The notes: generated by a model from the letters alone, not told the origin. A DNA stretch of 64,000 bases from Notolepis coatsorum (GCA_963971535.1 OZ020592.1:121867784-121931783), one strand, 5' to 3'; positions 32,235 through 43,300 are shown, numbered from the stretch's first letter. Made by a program: numbers and translations.

Positions 32235-33252
32235 TAGACAGTACTGCTACATCTATACATTTATGACATATCAGATTTGCAAATACAGTACTGTTTGTGA
32301 TACAAAAGTGTCCAGAAAAGGAGTGTATATACATTTGGCGTAGAAACTGTACATTGGAGGTTGGTTGGGTGGGGTGGGGTTGGGTGGGTTGGGTGAGGGC
32401 TGTACATTGGAGGTGGGGGGGGGGGGGGGGGTTGGGTAGGGGACACACACACATTTTACACTGTGCATTGGAATATTGACAAAGCCTTACTTGGTCATTT
32501 ACTGTACAACTAGGTTAGGACATTTGTAGGGGCCAGTTTCGAATTGCAGTCTCACGTAGGTGTTTTTTGAGAGTGTTTTTGAAAGTGGGTAGCGATTCAC
32601 ATTCCTTTACAGCTTTAGGTAGGGCGTTCCACATTGATGTGGCATAATTGCGAAACGTGTTTAGTCCCTTGTTTGAGCCGAATCTGGGTTTTACATGATT
32701 TGTGGAGCTCCCTCTGGTGTTGTGATCGTGGTATTCACTGACCTTTGGGAAGTATTTTGACATGTACATGGGTACCTTGGTCGCGTAGTGTATCTTGTAG
32801 ACCAGGCCCATTGCAAGTTGCTGTACTCTGTCGTCTACTCTAAGCCATCCTAGGTTGTCAAAGTGGGCAGGGGTGAGGTGGGTTCTAGGAGTCAGGTCAA
32901 GTAGTAGTCTGACTAGCTTGTTTTGAGATGTTTGTAATTTGTTTTTTAGTGCCTTTGAGGTGCTTTGGTACCATGAGGTGCAAGCATAGTCGTAGTACCC
33001 TTGAATGAGTGCTCCTGCTAGAGTCTTCAGGGTATTCTTGTTTACCAGAGAGGAGATCCGGTACAAGAATCGCGTTCGTTGGTTGACTTTTTTTATTACA
33101 TTGGATGCCATTTTGTCACAGGAAAGATTAGCCTCTAGGATGGAACCCAGGTAGGTAATTTCATCTTTCCTTGTGATAATATTGTCACCCACTGTAACCG
33201 AGAAGCCGTCGGTCTTGCTGAGTTTGTTATTATGTTTTAAAATAGTACTCAT
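32235..33252 (-). pseudogene. LINE-A C-terminal RT fragment and 3' UTR, minus strand
   Basis: The minus-strand frame 33252-32515 (245 codons) encodes the LINE-A C-terminal RT region without a frameshift, ending WPLQMS, then a 3' UTR whose plus strand is very G-rich (32355-32432). It is the best preserved copy of this domain in the window and shows where the copy at 11763-12824 is frameshifted. Its first residues come from adjoining LINE-B 3' UTR read in reverse. The catalytic RT box is not included. Confidence 0.88.
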
Positions 33253-33290
33253 TTGAGTAGTGGAAAAGGGGTAGGATTAAATAAGTGTAT

Positions 33291-35468
33291 ACTTCTTCCT
33301 ACTCCTTTTCGAACATGTAGATTGAGTTGTGTTTTGCTTTTGTTATTGTTTGTTTGTATTCATTGCATGTTCGAAATAAAGATATCAAATCAAATCAAAT
33401 AGACAGTACTGCTACATCTATACATTTATGACATATCAGATTTGCAAATACAGTACTGTTTGTGATACAAAAGTGTCCAGAAAAGGAGTGTATATACATT
33501 TGGCGTAGAAACTGTACATTGGAGGTTGGTTGGGTGGGGTGGGGTTGGGTGGGTTGGGTGAGGGCTGTACATTGGAGGTGGGGGGGGGGGGGGGTTGGGT
33601 AGGGGACACACACACATTTTACACTGTGCATTGGAATATTGACAAAGCCTTACTTGGTCATTTACTGTACAACTAGGTTAGGACATTTGTAGGGGCCAGT
33701 TTCGAATTGCAGTCTCACGTAGGTGTTTTTTGAGAGTGTTTTTGAAAGTGGGTAGCGATTCACATTCCTTTACAGCTTTAGGTAGGGCGTTCCGAGCTGA
33801 GGGCTTTTTCAACCTGTAACTTGTTCTTGTTTACATCAGGGTCCCACTGTCTGGAAATATAGTAAAATTATTGAAGGCCCCTCACAACCAACTTGTGCAC
33901 ATGCCCTAGGCTGCCAAAGATAAAAACTAGGAGTTTACATCTGTAGCCTAGCTGTGAGATCCAATGTAATAAAAAAAAGTCTGCTACGTCTTGCTATGTT
34001 GTGTTTCAATACAGTGGGTACAATACAGTACAGCTCAATACACCCAATTGTTAAGGGGATGCAGACCAGAGAAAGACTTTCGTCTTGTTTACATCAGGGT
34101 CCCCCATTTTCAATTAATCATGACACTGCGGTGGCCAGGAGCGCGCAACAAGATGGTATACAATGGTATATGATTTATGAATAGTATATTCCACTATAGC
34201 AGTATATGGTGTGCTGTACATTTGAATCTAATCTAATTTTGAGAGTGCAAATGTAACAGTAAAGTGCAATAGTGATATACAATGAACAGGTGATTAAACT
34301 GTGTAAAATATATAAATTAGTACTACTGAGTAATAGTGCTAATCACTACTCAGATGTATGTATAGAGTTGTAGTATAATACAGTGATACTCACTTTGGTT
34401 GAATGGAATCATTGACACAGATACCATCCAAATAGTAGTTATCTTGACTTTAATGTGGGTCTACAGTAACTTAAAAACACATGAACACACAGTGCACTCG
34501 CTCGCACCATAGGTCACTTTAAACACAAAGGACACTTTAAGAAAATAACTTGTTGTGATTAATGCATAATATAGTTAGTAATAGCAATTATAGCATAGGG
34601 GCATAGCAGTAAAACTATATATTGTACATAGGACCCAGTGCCTTTAAGTAGTAGCTCAAAACCCCACTCTGTAGCTGATGGCGATGGAGTGGAAATACTG
34701 TCTCCAGTTTGACAGGTATCTGCAACATAAAAAGAAAATAGCCATTAGAGAAGAGAACTGGGTATGGAAAATGATATAGATATAAAGAAGACACTATGGT
34801 AGTAAGTCATACTGGCCAGCAGCGTAACTAGTAAGAGTAGGTAAGAGATATGTACAGATATAGATAGTATTAATATGTACAGTGATACAGGTATAAAGAC
34901 ACTATATGGTAGTAAGTCATACTGGCCAGCAGCGTAACTAGTAAGAGTAGGTAAGGGATGTACAGATATAGATATAGTATCTACAGATATGTAAATGTCA
35001 TTAACAGATTGCAGAATGAGTACAATACAGTACAGCTCAATACACACAATTGTTAAGGGGATGCACATTGCACAGACCAGAGAAAGACTTTAGTCTTGTT
35101 TACATCAGGGTCCCCCATTTTCAATTCAGTGATATATATTTTTGGGCATACACGTTACAATATAAGCAGCTGGGAAACACATTATATGATGTATTCAGGG
35201 CCATTTCACGTTGATTAAACGTTACACATTACATCCTGCTAAATTAACGTTAACTAATATTACGCGGCCAGTGTTGAAAAGCCTTGAGGTCGCATTCAAT
35301 TTTCGAGAGACCATAACGTTAACTTGACAGCAATTGTGGATACAGCTTTATTTGAGCAGTTGCTACTGTAACGTTACCTTAGTTGACTACATAACTGTAG
35401 TAAACAAACTAACGTTAAACCGAAGTTAGCTTACCAGTAAATTCAGTACAGCGACAGCTGAAATCCAC
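33291..35468. repeat. Right arm of large inverted repeat
   Basis: 2178 bp, reverse complement of 28168-30344. Differences I noticed are confined to homopolymer length (the G/C run near 33580-33595). Confidence 0.93.
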
Positions 35469-35831
35469 GGGCCAGTTACATTTGAGTACAGCTGTAACAA
35501 AGTCCAATATGCCCTCGTTCATTAGATCCAAAGCATCAATTGCTTTTCCTCGACTCTAACGCTAGTTTAATAGCTAATGACTAATGGCTAAACAGCTGAT
35601 TTTGTAAACATGAGGCAGAGTAGGGGCGGGCGCTGGATGGATATAATTCCAACTTGACTTTGCGCCTCCTGGCGGCACAAAACAGAAACCGCACCCACCC
35701 TAATAAAACCATTTGACGAGAGCCGTTAACGGGCGGCAGAGGGCGTTGAAACGGCGGTAGGAGGGACCTCAATTTGCAATGCTGTAACTGTACCACTACT
35801 CTACCCCAGGACACAGTTAACCTAGATCTAC

Positions 35832-35875
35832 CACTACAACGCTACTACAACTCGGTGTGTGTGTGTCTGTGTGTG

Positions 35876-35912
<37 letters not shown>

Positions 35913-36191
35913 CGGTGTGTGTGTCTGTGTGTGTGTGTGTGTGTATGTGTGTATGTCGGTGTGTGTGTGTGTTTGTGTGTGATTGTGTGTGTGTGTGTGT
36001 GTGACTGTGTGTGTGTGACTGTGTGTGTGTGCGTCACAACCCGCTGTCTACCGGGACACAGGAATGTGTGTGTGTGTGTGTCGGTGTGTGTGTGTCTGTG
36101 TGTGTGTGTGTGTGTGTGTGTCTTTGCTGTGTGTGTGTGTGTGTGTGACTGTGTGTGTGTGTGTGTGTGACTGTGTGTGTGTGTGTGTGTG

Positions 36192-36225
<34 letters not shown>

Positions 36226-36963
36226 TGTATGTGTGACTGTGTGTGTGTGTGTGTGTGTGACTGTGTATGTGTGTTTATGTGTGTGACTGTGTGTGTGTGC
36301 GTGTGTGTGACTGTGTGTGTGTACGTGTGTGTGACTGTGTGTGTGTGTGCGTGTGTGTGTGTGTGTGTGTATTGTATGTGTGACTGTGTGTGTGTGTGTG
36401 TGTGTGTGTAGGACAGCTAGCCTCTCTGTAGCAACAACCTCACAAGCCAATAAGAAAACGAACAATAGTGTATCCGTAAACGTAATTAGTTTGACACAGA
36501 GAATGCCAGCTGTGATAGTGTGTTTTGAATAACAGCAGAGCGGCACCGGTTTTTGTTTTGAAAATTGAGAGTCTTATCTACAGAGGACAGAAGGCACAGT
36601 TATGTGTGTATGTGGAGAGTGTCATAAAGAAATCAGGGAAAGGGGTCGGGGAGAGGTTTGAAGAGATGGAGAAAAATTTGACCAGAGGTCGAAAACATGC
36701 AATTAAAATTGATTAGTGGCGCACTTATAGCCTGTTAAAAGAGGAATCGCCCCAGTGTAAACACCTCACCAGTCGTGTTCGTTTTAGCCGTCCATCCAGA
36801 CCCTCGTCACACAGTCAGCTCAACTTTTTCCTCCCTCAGAATCTCTTACGGATATTCTAATCAAAAGCAAAAATGCTCACCTGTGTTTGTTTGTCGACAC
36901 CGCCAGAATTTCTACGGGAGAGGTCCGGAGCTGGCCGTGTGAGGGGGCCCGGCAGGGCGGTCT
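35832..36963 (-). other. Retroviral 5' leader, LTR-proximal part
   Basis: Contains a long interrupted GT/CA microsatellite (35850-36410) and unique sequence from 36410 to the primer site. No coding region is supported. With 27631-27746 it makes a leader of ordinary length. Confidence 0.6.
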
Positions 36964-36981
36964 ACAGGTCAAGGGTCACCA
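36964..36981 (-). promoter_or_regulatory. Primer binding site of the retrovirus
   Basis: On the minus strand, two T after the LTR end, TGGTGACCCTTGACCTGT begins with the TGG expected of a site pairing with a tRNA CCA end. The first nine bases equal the tRNA-Trp type known from alpharetroviruses; the rest does not, so the tRNA is undecided. Confidence 0.6.
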
Positions 36982-36983
36982 AA

Positions 36984-37418
36984 TGTTGTGGCTGATGGTT
37001 GTTTAACACAGCAGGAGACGATAGTTCCAATTTTAACAAGTAGGTAATTTATTTAGGAAAAGAAGTTCTTAACAGCAAAAGCTATGGATCGAGCAGAGGA
37101 TCACCACAGCTTGAACAAAAAACACTCTAACTCTCAATCCCTCTGCTTGTCCCCTAAATCCCCTCTCAGTCCTGCCCCCCCATGACAGATATGATGACGT
37201 ATCATATCATGTCAGATCTGACATGACGTACATTAAGATGATACGTAGATTTAACATCGGAGAGAGATAAAAACATTAAGAACATGAAGAGAGATAAAGA
37301 CATTAAGAAGAACATAGATTTAGATAAAAACATTAAGAACATCGAAGAGAGATAAACAAGATATGATGTACACACACGATATGATGTAAAACATTAAGAA
37401 CATCGAAGAGAGAGTGAG

Positions 37419-37461
<43 letters not shown>

Positions 37462-37915
37462 TGTGTGTCTGTGTGTGTGTGCGTCTGTGTACAGACGTGT
37501 GTGTATTGTATGTGTGTATTGTGTAATGTGTGTGTGTGTGTGTGTGTCGGTGTGTATGTCTGTGCGACTGTGTGTGTCTGTGTGTGTGTGTGTGTGTGTC
37601 TGTGTGACTGTGTGTGTCTGTGTGTGTGTGCTGTGTCTGTGTGTGTGTGCTGTGTATGTGTGTGTCTGTGTGTCTGTGTGTGTGTGCTGTGTCTGTGTGT
37701 GTGTGCTGTGTATGTATGAAAGAGAGAAAAGACACAAGATTAGAGCACACGATATGATGTACTGAAATGTCCATCTGCCTATCTTGAGGCTGTTTTAAGA
37801 ACATCAGCCAGACTGTCGCCCTAGTGTCTTTGAGCCCTGCTAGTTGACCTATATTAAACTAGTCAAGACTAACCCCTCTCCTACCTCCACCCCCGTGTAC
37901 ACATTTTCCACAACA
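36984..37915 (-). mobile_element. 5' LTR of the retrovirus
   Basis: 932 bp, starting and ending with the same 8-bp inverted termini as the 3' LTR. It is followed by the CTAG duplication at 37916-37919. Confidence 0.95.
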
Positions 37916-38701
37916 CTAGCACAAGAGAAGCTAGCACAGGAGATGCTAGCTCAGGAGGAGCTGGCGCAACCAACGCTAGCTCAAGAGAAGCTAGCACAAG
38001 AGATGCTAGCACGGAAGACGCTAGGACAACAGATGCTAGTGCAACAGACGCTAGCTCAGGAGAGGCTGGCGCAGCAGATGCTAGCTCAGGAGAAGTTGGC
38101 ACAGGTAGCTCAGAAGAAGCTGGCGCAGCAGATGCTAGCTCATGAGAAGCTGGCACAGCAGATGCTAGCTCATGAGAAGCTGGCGCAAGAGACGCTAGCT
38201 CGCATGTTGAGACATCTCAAAAGTGTAGAGATCCCCGAAAGGGCCTCAATGGCCCAAATGATGGAAAGAGAAGTAAGGACCACCGGTCAAGATTCAGGGG
38301 ATAACATGGTGGAGAAACTAATCCCACAGGTGCGAGACGGGAGCATGTCTCTCAATGTTGCAGCAGGATCAGTCATGAATGGAACACCTATGCAAGGATC
38401 ATGCTTACTGCTTGAAAAGCTATTCAGAGGAGTCCCAGGGGGTAACCTACTGGCCGCCCGATGCGCAGCATGGTCACAAGACCAGTTACGTATCGAATGT
38501 ATGCTGTATGACCGAGTCAAAATGCTATCTGACAAAAGGGGGGGCTCCCAGGAGTTCCCCCCGAAAACAACCAAGGACGGAACAGGGAAGAAGAAGTACC
38601 TATACCTACCTCCAGACGAGTGGGCCGCATTAACCCCAGAACAGCAAGCAGAGAGGAGGACAACAAGGGAGGAATTCAAAGCCCGGAAGGAGAATCAATA
38701 G
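37916..38701 (+). CDS. Pentapeptide-repeat ORF, C-terminal part with unique domain
   Basis: Continues the LAQEK/LAQEM/LAQEE/LAQPT repeats of 16350-16851 in register, with units becoming more divergent (LARKT, LGQQM, LVQQT, LAHEK) up to about 38205. A unique domain of about 165 residues follows: MLRHLKSVEIPERASM at its start, a Gly/Ala-rich middle, a Lys-rich segment, and the end YLYLPPDEWAALTPEQQAER. TAG at 38699-38701 ends it. The frame also extends leftwards into the retroviral LTR, which is an accident of insertion. The unique domain is not one I recognise. Its charged, helical C-terminus could be gag-like. Confidence 0.55.
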   Translation, partial: LAQEKLAQEMLAQEELAQPTLAQEKLAQEMLARKTLGQQMLVQQTLAQERLAQQMLAQEKLAQVAQKKLAQQMLAHEKLAQQMLAHEKLAQETLARMLRHLKSVEIPERASMAQMMEREVRTTGQDSGDNMVEKLIPQVRDGSMSLNVAAGSVMNGTPMQGSCLLLEKLFRGVPGGNLLAARCAAWSQDQLRIECMLYDRVKMLSDKRGGSQEFPPKTTKDGTGKKKYLYLPPDEWAALTPEQQAERRTTREEFKARKENQ

Positions 38702-39240
38702 TATCCTTACCTTCTGGGGCCCTGACACATGACACTCAAGCAAGTGCAAACTGCACTTGACATACAGCTCATCTGTCAAGAGGAATAATATATAGTGTTA
38801 TTGTCATTTAGGAAGAAACATGACATAGAATACTACATGCATTTTGTATATATTTTAAGTATAATATGTAAAGATGTCCGTCCTTGCTCTAAAACCAGAG
38901 TAAAGTAAAGTAAATTTGTAATCTATTTCATTCAGAAGGGATTTCCTGACAGTAACTATTGGTAGGTTAGCACCCTACCAACCATATCAGCTGCATGAGA
39001 TGTACACTCACCAGCGCCTATGGATAAAAATTGAGACTCTGCAAACTCTCATCAAGCTTAGCACCTTGACGCGGGGGGACAGAGCGAGCATCAGGGTCTC
39101 TATATCCGACGGGCCTATCAGATTTGTGGGGGCTCGGAAGCTTCAGCATACAGGACGCTGTAGTGCTGGGGCGGCCAAGTCACTGGTTTATAGGTCTGTC
39201 AAAACGGATTGGAGGTTCTGGGGCTTAGAACATGAGTTCA
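38702..39240 (+). other. Outer element, non-coding stretch after the ORF
   Basis: No supported gene. A short frame at 39000-39245 has no recognisable domain. Confidence 0.4.
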
Positions 39241-40160
39241 AGTGAGTTGGGCTGTATACTAATTGAATAGGTATTAACAGCCGAAAGAATATTAACTGAA
39301 ATAACTGCTGTCAGGTGCCTCTGGAGTAAAATTAGTTGCAGATTTGAGTCAACCTTACTCAAGATTGATCTTATCAGCAGAACCTCTCCAACCAAGACTC
39401 TTCCTAATGCTCGAGATCTGGAACAATAAGTGACGTAGAGGTCTGCAAAGCGCAGCAGACAGTAACTCTATCAGGAACAAGAGAGGGTTGATAAGTAACA
39501 GCTTGAAGTAGCGTTTACTCACGACTAAAGGGTAACGTAATGTTTACTTACAGTCGAAAACTAAGTAGAAAATTATACTTGTGACTAACAGGTCACCTGA
39601 ACTAGAAGTAACCTAATGTTTACTTAAAGTCAGAACTTAAGTAGAAAATTATACTTGCAACTAACAGGTCACATGAACTAGAAGTAACCTAATGTTTACT
39701 TACAGTCGAAACCTAAGTAGAAAATTATACTTGTGACTAACAGGTCACCTGAACTAGAAGTAACCTAATGTTTACTTAAAGTCAGAACTTAAGTAGAAAA
39801 TTATACTTGCGACTAACAGGTCACATGAACTAGAAGTAACCTAATGTTTACTTAAAGTCAGAACTTAAGTAGAAAAGCTCTACGAGTCTATAGCATGATA
39901 ACTAGCCATTGCTAACAGGAGCTAATAGCAGGATAACTAGCCATTGCTAACAGGAGCTATTAGCAGGATAACGAGCCAGAAGCTAGCAGGAGCATGAGTC
40001 CTGCTACTGTGACGGAAGTGGAACCAGCGTAATCATACAGGCTGGTGTTATCAGCAGGAGCTGAGTCTACAAGAGGCTACATAGCCTGAGTCTACAAGAG
40101 GCTACAAAGCCTGAGTCTACAGCAGGCTAACTAGCCAGAGCTAATACCAGACATAACAGT
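39241..40160. repeat. Second copy of the outer element's 5' module
   Basis: The order of parts repeats that at 14815-16300: a TATACTAATTGAATAGGT start, CCTCTGGAGTAAAATT, an array built on AATGTTTACTTAAAGTC (about 76-bp unit, roughly four copies, 39565-39875), then GCTAAC/GCTAAT-type short repeats (39900-40150). Sequence identity is clearly lower than between the LTRs. Confidence 0.6.
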
Positions 40161-40344
40161 AACTAACCAGTAACCAGTCTGGACCGAGACAAGCACAACA
40201 CAGGGTTGACCCCCTGTGCAAGAAGGAAATGGACGGAAACAACAGTCCGAAAGGCCTGTGAACAATGTGCGATGGTAAGGGGGACAAAACCTGAACCAGT
40301 GCCATCGGGACGAATAGCAGTATCTGAAAGCAGGACTGAAACTA

Positions 40345-40714
40345 ATGGAGGAAGACCGGGATAGGTCAAGCTCCAGAGCATCCTCAAGGTCCTCATCTAG
40401 ATCAAGATCTAGGGAGAGAGTTCGGTACCCAAGGGACGAACCTCCTAGACCGAACTAGACCTAGACCTCCTAGACCTCCTAGACCTCCTAGACCTCCTAT
40501 ACCGAACAAGAGAGACATCGGCCTGGACCCAGGTTTCAGGGCGACGAGAGCCCTGAATGGACCTGAAAGAGAGAAAAGAAATGAGTCCTCTGTGGACTAT
40601 ATCTGTGATGTCCTGCGTGGCCTACGCACAGGGTCACACGACCAGGCCAACCACACTTCAATAGAGGACTGCTGCTACAATTCTCGGGGACCCGTGGGGT
40701 CGCCCAAGAAGTGA
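40345..40714 (+). pseudogene. Frameshifted RS- and PPR-rich ORF of the outer element
   Basis: From ATG 40345 the frame encodes Arg/Ser dipeptides (RSSSRASSRSSSRSRSRE) and then stops at 40456-40458. Shifting by one base within a run of 9-bp CTCCTAGAC repeats gives Pro-Pro-Arg repeats and about 70 further residues (GLDPGFRATRALNG at about 40515) to a TGA at 40712-40714. This looks like one gene broken by repeat slippage. RS-rich tails bind RNA or proteins in other systems; the function here is unknown. Confidence 0.45.
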
Positions 40715-40949
40715 CAATTCAACCTACCTCAAACTATGGGAGAGATCCAAGAGGTCAGAGGGGGTGACCACAAGATGACCACCAGGTGTTGTCTTCAGAT
40801 GACAACACCTGGGTGCATTGGCCGGGAACAACAGATGCAAGTCTTCTTGCCGAATACCAAGCAACGACGTGGCCCCTATCCTATCGAGCCGTCCAGCCAG
40901 GGAACAAGAGATGCAAGTCTTCCCGCCGGCTACCAGGGTACCGAGGTAC

Positions 40950-41068
40950 CAAGATGACAGAGGGGGTGTGGAGAGTCACGGCCACGTGACCCCGCAATCG
41001 CCATCTCGTCCCCCAGTACAGACGCTATTAAGACAATGGAAAATGACCGACCAGGATGACAGAGGGGG
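40950..41068 (+). promoter_or_regulatory. Duplicated polypurine-tract-like sites before the 3' LTR
   Basis: GATGACAGAGGGGGTGTG occurs at about 40952 and again ending in the 3' LTR start (about 41056). The second has the position of a polypurine tract and fixes the element's plus orientation. The first may be a relic of an older junction. Confidence 0.65.
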
Positions 41069-42532
41069 TGTGAAGTGTCACAGCCAACTAGTGACACTGG
41101 TTATTATGACATCCTGTTCTTATGTTAATTATATATAATTATGAGGAATGTATGTATATTCTTCCTCCCACTTTTGTAAAAATATATCTGTTTTAAATCT
41201 AGGCATATGTTACTGTATGCGTCTAGATGTGATAGGTATGTATATATATCTGTATATATCTGTATATATATATATTATATATATAAGCATATAAGACTAT
41301 TCATGCAGGAAGTGTATTCATGTATTCATGTACACAGGCCATTCTCTTCCATCTCAAATACTGCAGGGCCTTTTCCTAGAACATGCAGTAAGGGAGGTAC
41401 CCTTAAGAATGTGGCCTTGGCAGGCAGGGCCTCTTTCCTTGAAGAAGGGATATTGTTCTTGTGAATCACTATTCTGATATATAACTGCAAAAGTAACAAA
41501 TAACTGAAGGAGTTGAGAAGAAACACGTTATGTGTGCCACAAGTCAACGAGCGCCACCTGTGTAATAAACTTATACACTCTTAAAACTATATAATAGTTA
41601 AATGTTAATGTTATGCTACAGTCAGAAATGTTGGTATAGAGGTGTATACATATACTGCTGAATTGATTATATGTTTCATAATTCTATGCTTAAAAAGAAA
41701 GTGTGTAAGACTATATATTACTATACTGTAATAATATGTACTGTGTAAATTCTGTGTTCACAATGGCTGAGAGCAACTCTGAGGAGTCGAGATGGGAGGT
41801 TTCACAGATGGCCTTGCGGCACTGGCAGACACATGGTTAACAGAGTAACCCTTGCAAGCCTTGCCCTGTTAAATAGTGTGTGGAGGGACTCTCCATACTT
41901 GAATTACTATGTAACTGCATGTAACGCAAGTAGGGGAAAGGGGATGATACTTACTGTATATGTACAGTACAATGATTGGATAATATGTACTGATGTTTTA
42001 AACGTTGATTGGCTAGTGAAATTACATCACGGTATTTAAACCAATGGCAAAAAGATCTTCTTTCCTTTATAAGGGCTAACTCGCTCCATCTCAAGAGAGA
42101 TTTTTGGATTCTGCATTCTGACATTTTTAAGAGGAACCTTTTGTACTTGTAAGCATGATTGTGCATTTATTGTAATCTTGTATTTTTAAAATAAAACCTT
42201 TTGGAACCTACGTTGTGTGAATCCTTCTGACCGTCCTGGTAAGCTTTAAAATATGTTGTACTTGTAACTTTACCCATTTTTTGCATGATGAAGGAGGATC
42301 GGCAGAAACACTGCCCCGTGATGTTTATGATTTATGATGTAAAACTCTAGTGGTAATGAACACATATGTAGATTCTATATAATGGGCTTATTAAAAATTA
42401 TATAGAATCTTGACTCTAGATAATAAGCGTTGTATTGTGACTTCGTAAGAGTAATTCTCTCCTAGTTGCCGTGTGACGGATTAGGGAAATGGATATCATC
42501 TGATTAACGACAGTGTCATACTGGTCAGATAG
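41069..42532 (+). mobile_element. 3' LTR of the outer LTR element
   Basis: Same start TGTGAAGTGTCACAGCC as the 5' LTR and the same end. It is longer by a TA-microsatellite expansion (about 41267-41285) and one TTTATGA insertion near 42330. No target duplication links its right flank to the sequence before 13102. Confidence 0.88.
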
Positions 42533-43300
42533 TCGTTTCTGATTATTGATTACCAATAACGGCATTAGCCTCAGTAGCCGTATTCGCTGATCGGCTGGTC
42601 GGCTATCAAAGCAAGGCCCGATTGGGCTGTAATTTACATGAAAAAGCTCTTACCGTGGGCCGGTTGGACTGCAAAAAGGATTTCCCAGTTATCCATCGCC
42701 ATCTGGTAGATCGATATGTCCATTGGCTGATGATATATTCCTTTACTGCATACTGAATTCAGTGTTTCAAAACGTATTCCATGCTACATGCTACACGCAT
42801 AGCTTCAGCCTAACAGGAAAGTCCATTCAAAAAATTAAAAAAAAAAAAAAAAAAACGTTCTGCCACAGGGAACACTGCATTATCGAGACAGCGCCCCTAC
42901 GAGGATCTGGCCGGTAATGCACTTTTCCGAATTCCAAGAGTACGGTAATTCTGCAGTGCCGCTCTGTGACATTGAGTAGGTTATTAACACTTTCAGCGCC
43001 AGCAGGGGGTGCCCCAGAACCTCCTTGCGTGCCGGTCTTAAGAGGGCTGATTTAGCGATATTTCATGATTTCCGCGGATCGCTTTCTATATTCTATATTT
43101 CAGCTATGTGGAAATGGTTTGGCTCATTTGACAAACACTGTACAATACGCCAAAAGCCGTTTGTTTATACATGCCTTCGTTCGTTCACAATTCCACGCTA
43201 AAAAAGGTAAACAATGACCGAAATAGACGCGCATTTCCTGGAAACGGAGATATGAAGAGTTTTCTGCAGGGAGCGCAAATCATATTTTGCACATCTGAGA
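42533..43300. other. Unique stretch, no gene recognised
   Basis: Contains an A-run (about 42836-42855). It does not continue the LINE-A copy that ends at 13101, although a simple insertion would require that. Confidence 0.45.

Larger units (their letters stand above)
27747..35798. mobile_element. 8-kb block inserted in the retroviral leader
   Basis: The block separates two parts of what would otherwise be a roughly 1.25-kb leader. It is bounded by a 33-bp direct repeat (27714-27746 and 35799-35831). It contains two 2.18-kb inverted arms, a 2.95-kb spacer of LINE pieces, and unrelated outer flanks (27747-28167 and 35469-35798) apart from a short inverted match near 28098 and 35605. There is no transposase ORF. 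It could be a foldback element, a rearranged retroposition product or an assembly artefact. Confidence 0.65.
16852..37915 (-). mobile_element. Endogenous retrovirus (gamma/epsilon-like), minus strand
   Basis: A complete provirus in outline: two LTRs ending TGTTGTGG...CCACAACA, a CTAG duplication on both sides (16848-16851 and 37916-37919), a purine tract next to the 3' LTR, a primer site next to the 5' LTR, and gag, pol and env in order on the minus strand. The 21-kb length is inflated by an 8-kb block in the leader. Gag and pol share one frame separated by a TAG, as in gamma- and epsilonretroviruses. The RT has an apparent internal deletion, so this copy is probably not competent by itself. 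It sits inside the outer LTR element's repeat ORF. Confidence 0.93.

Noticed and set aside
27747-35798. Helitron or Maverick/Polinton as explanation of the 8-kb block
   Set aside because: No replication initiator/helicase, no DNA polymerase B, no integrase and no capsid gene is present; the contents are LINE fragments.
35850-36410. Long open frames of Cys/Val or His/Thr repeats in GT/AC arrays here and at 4640-4770, 6230-6390, 17287-17585 and 37420-37715
   Set aside because: They are direct consequences of dinucleotide repeats read in several frames; no start context, domain or codon evidence supports a gene.
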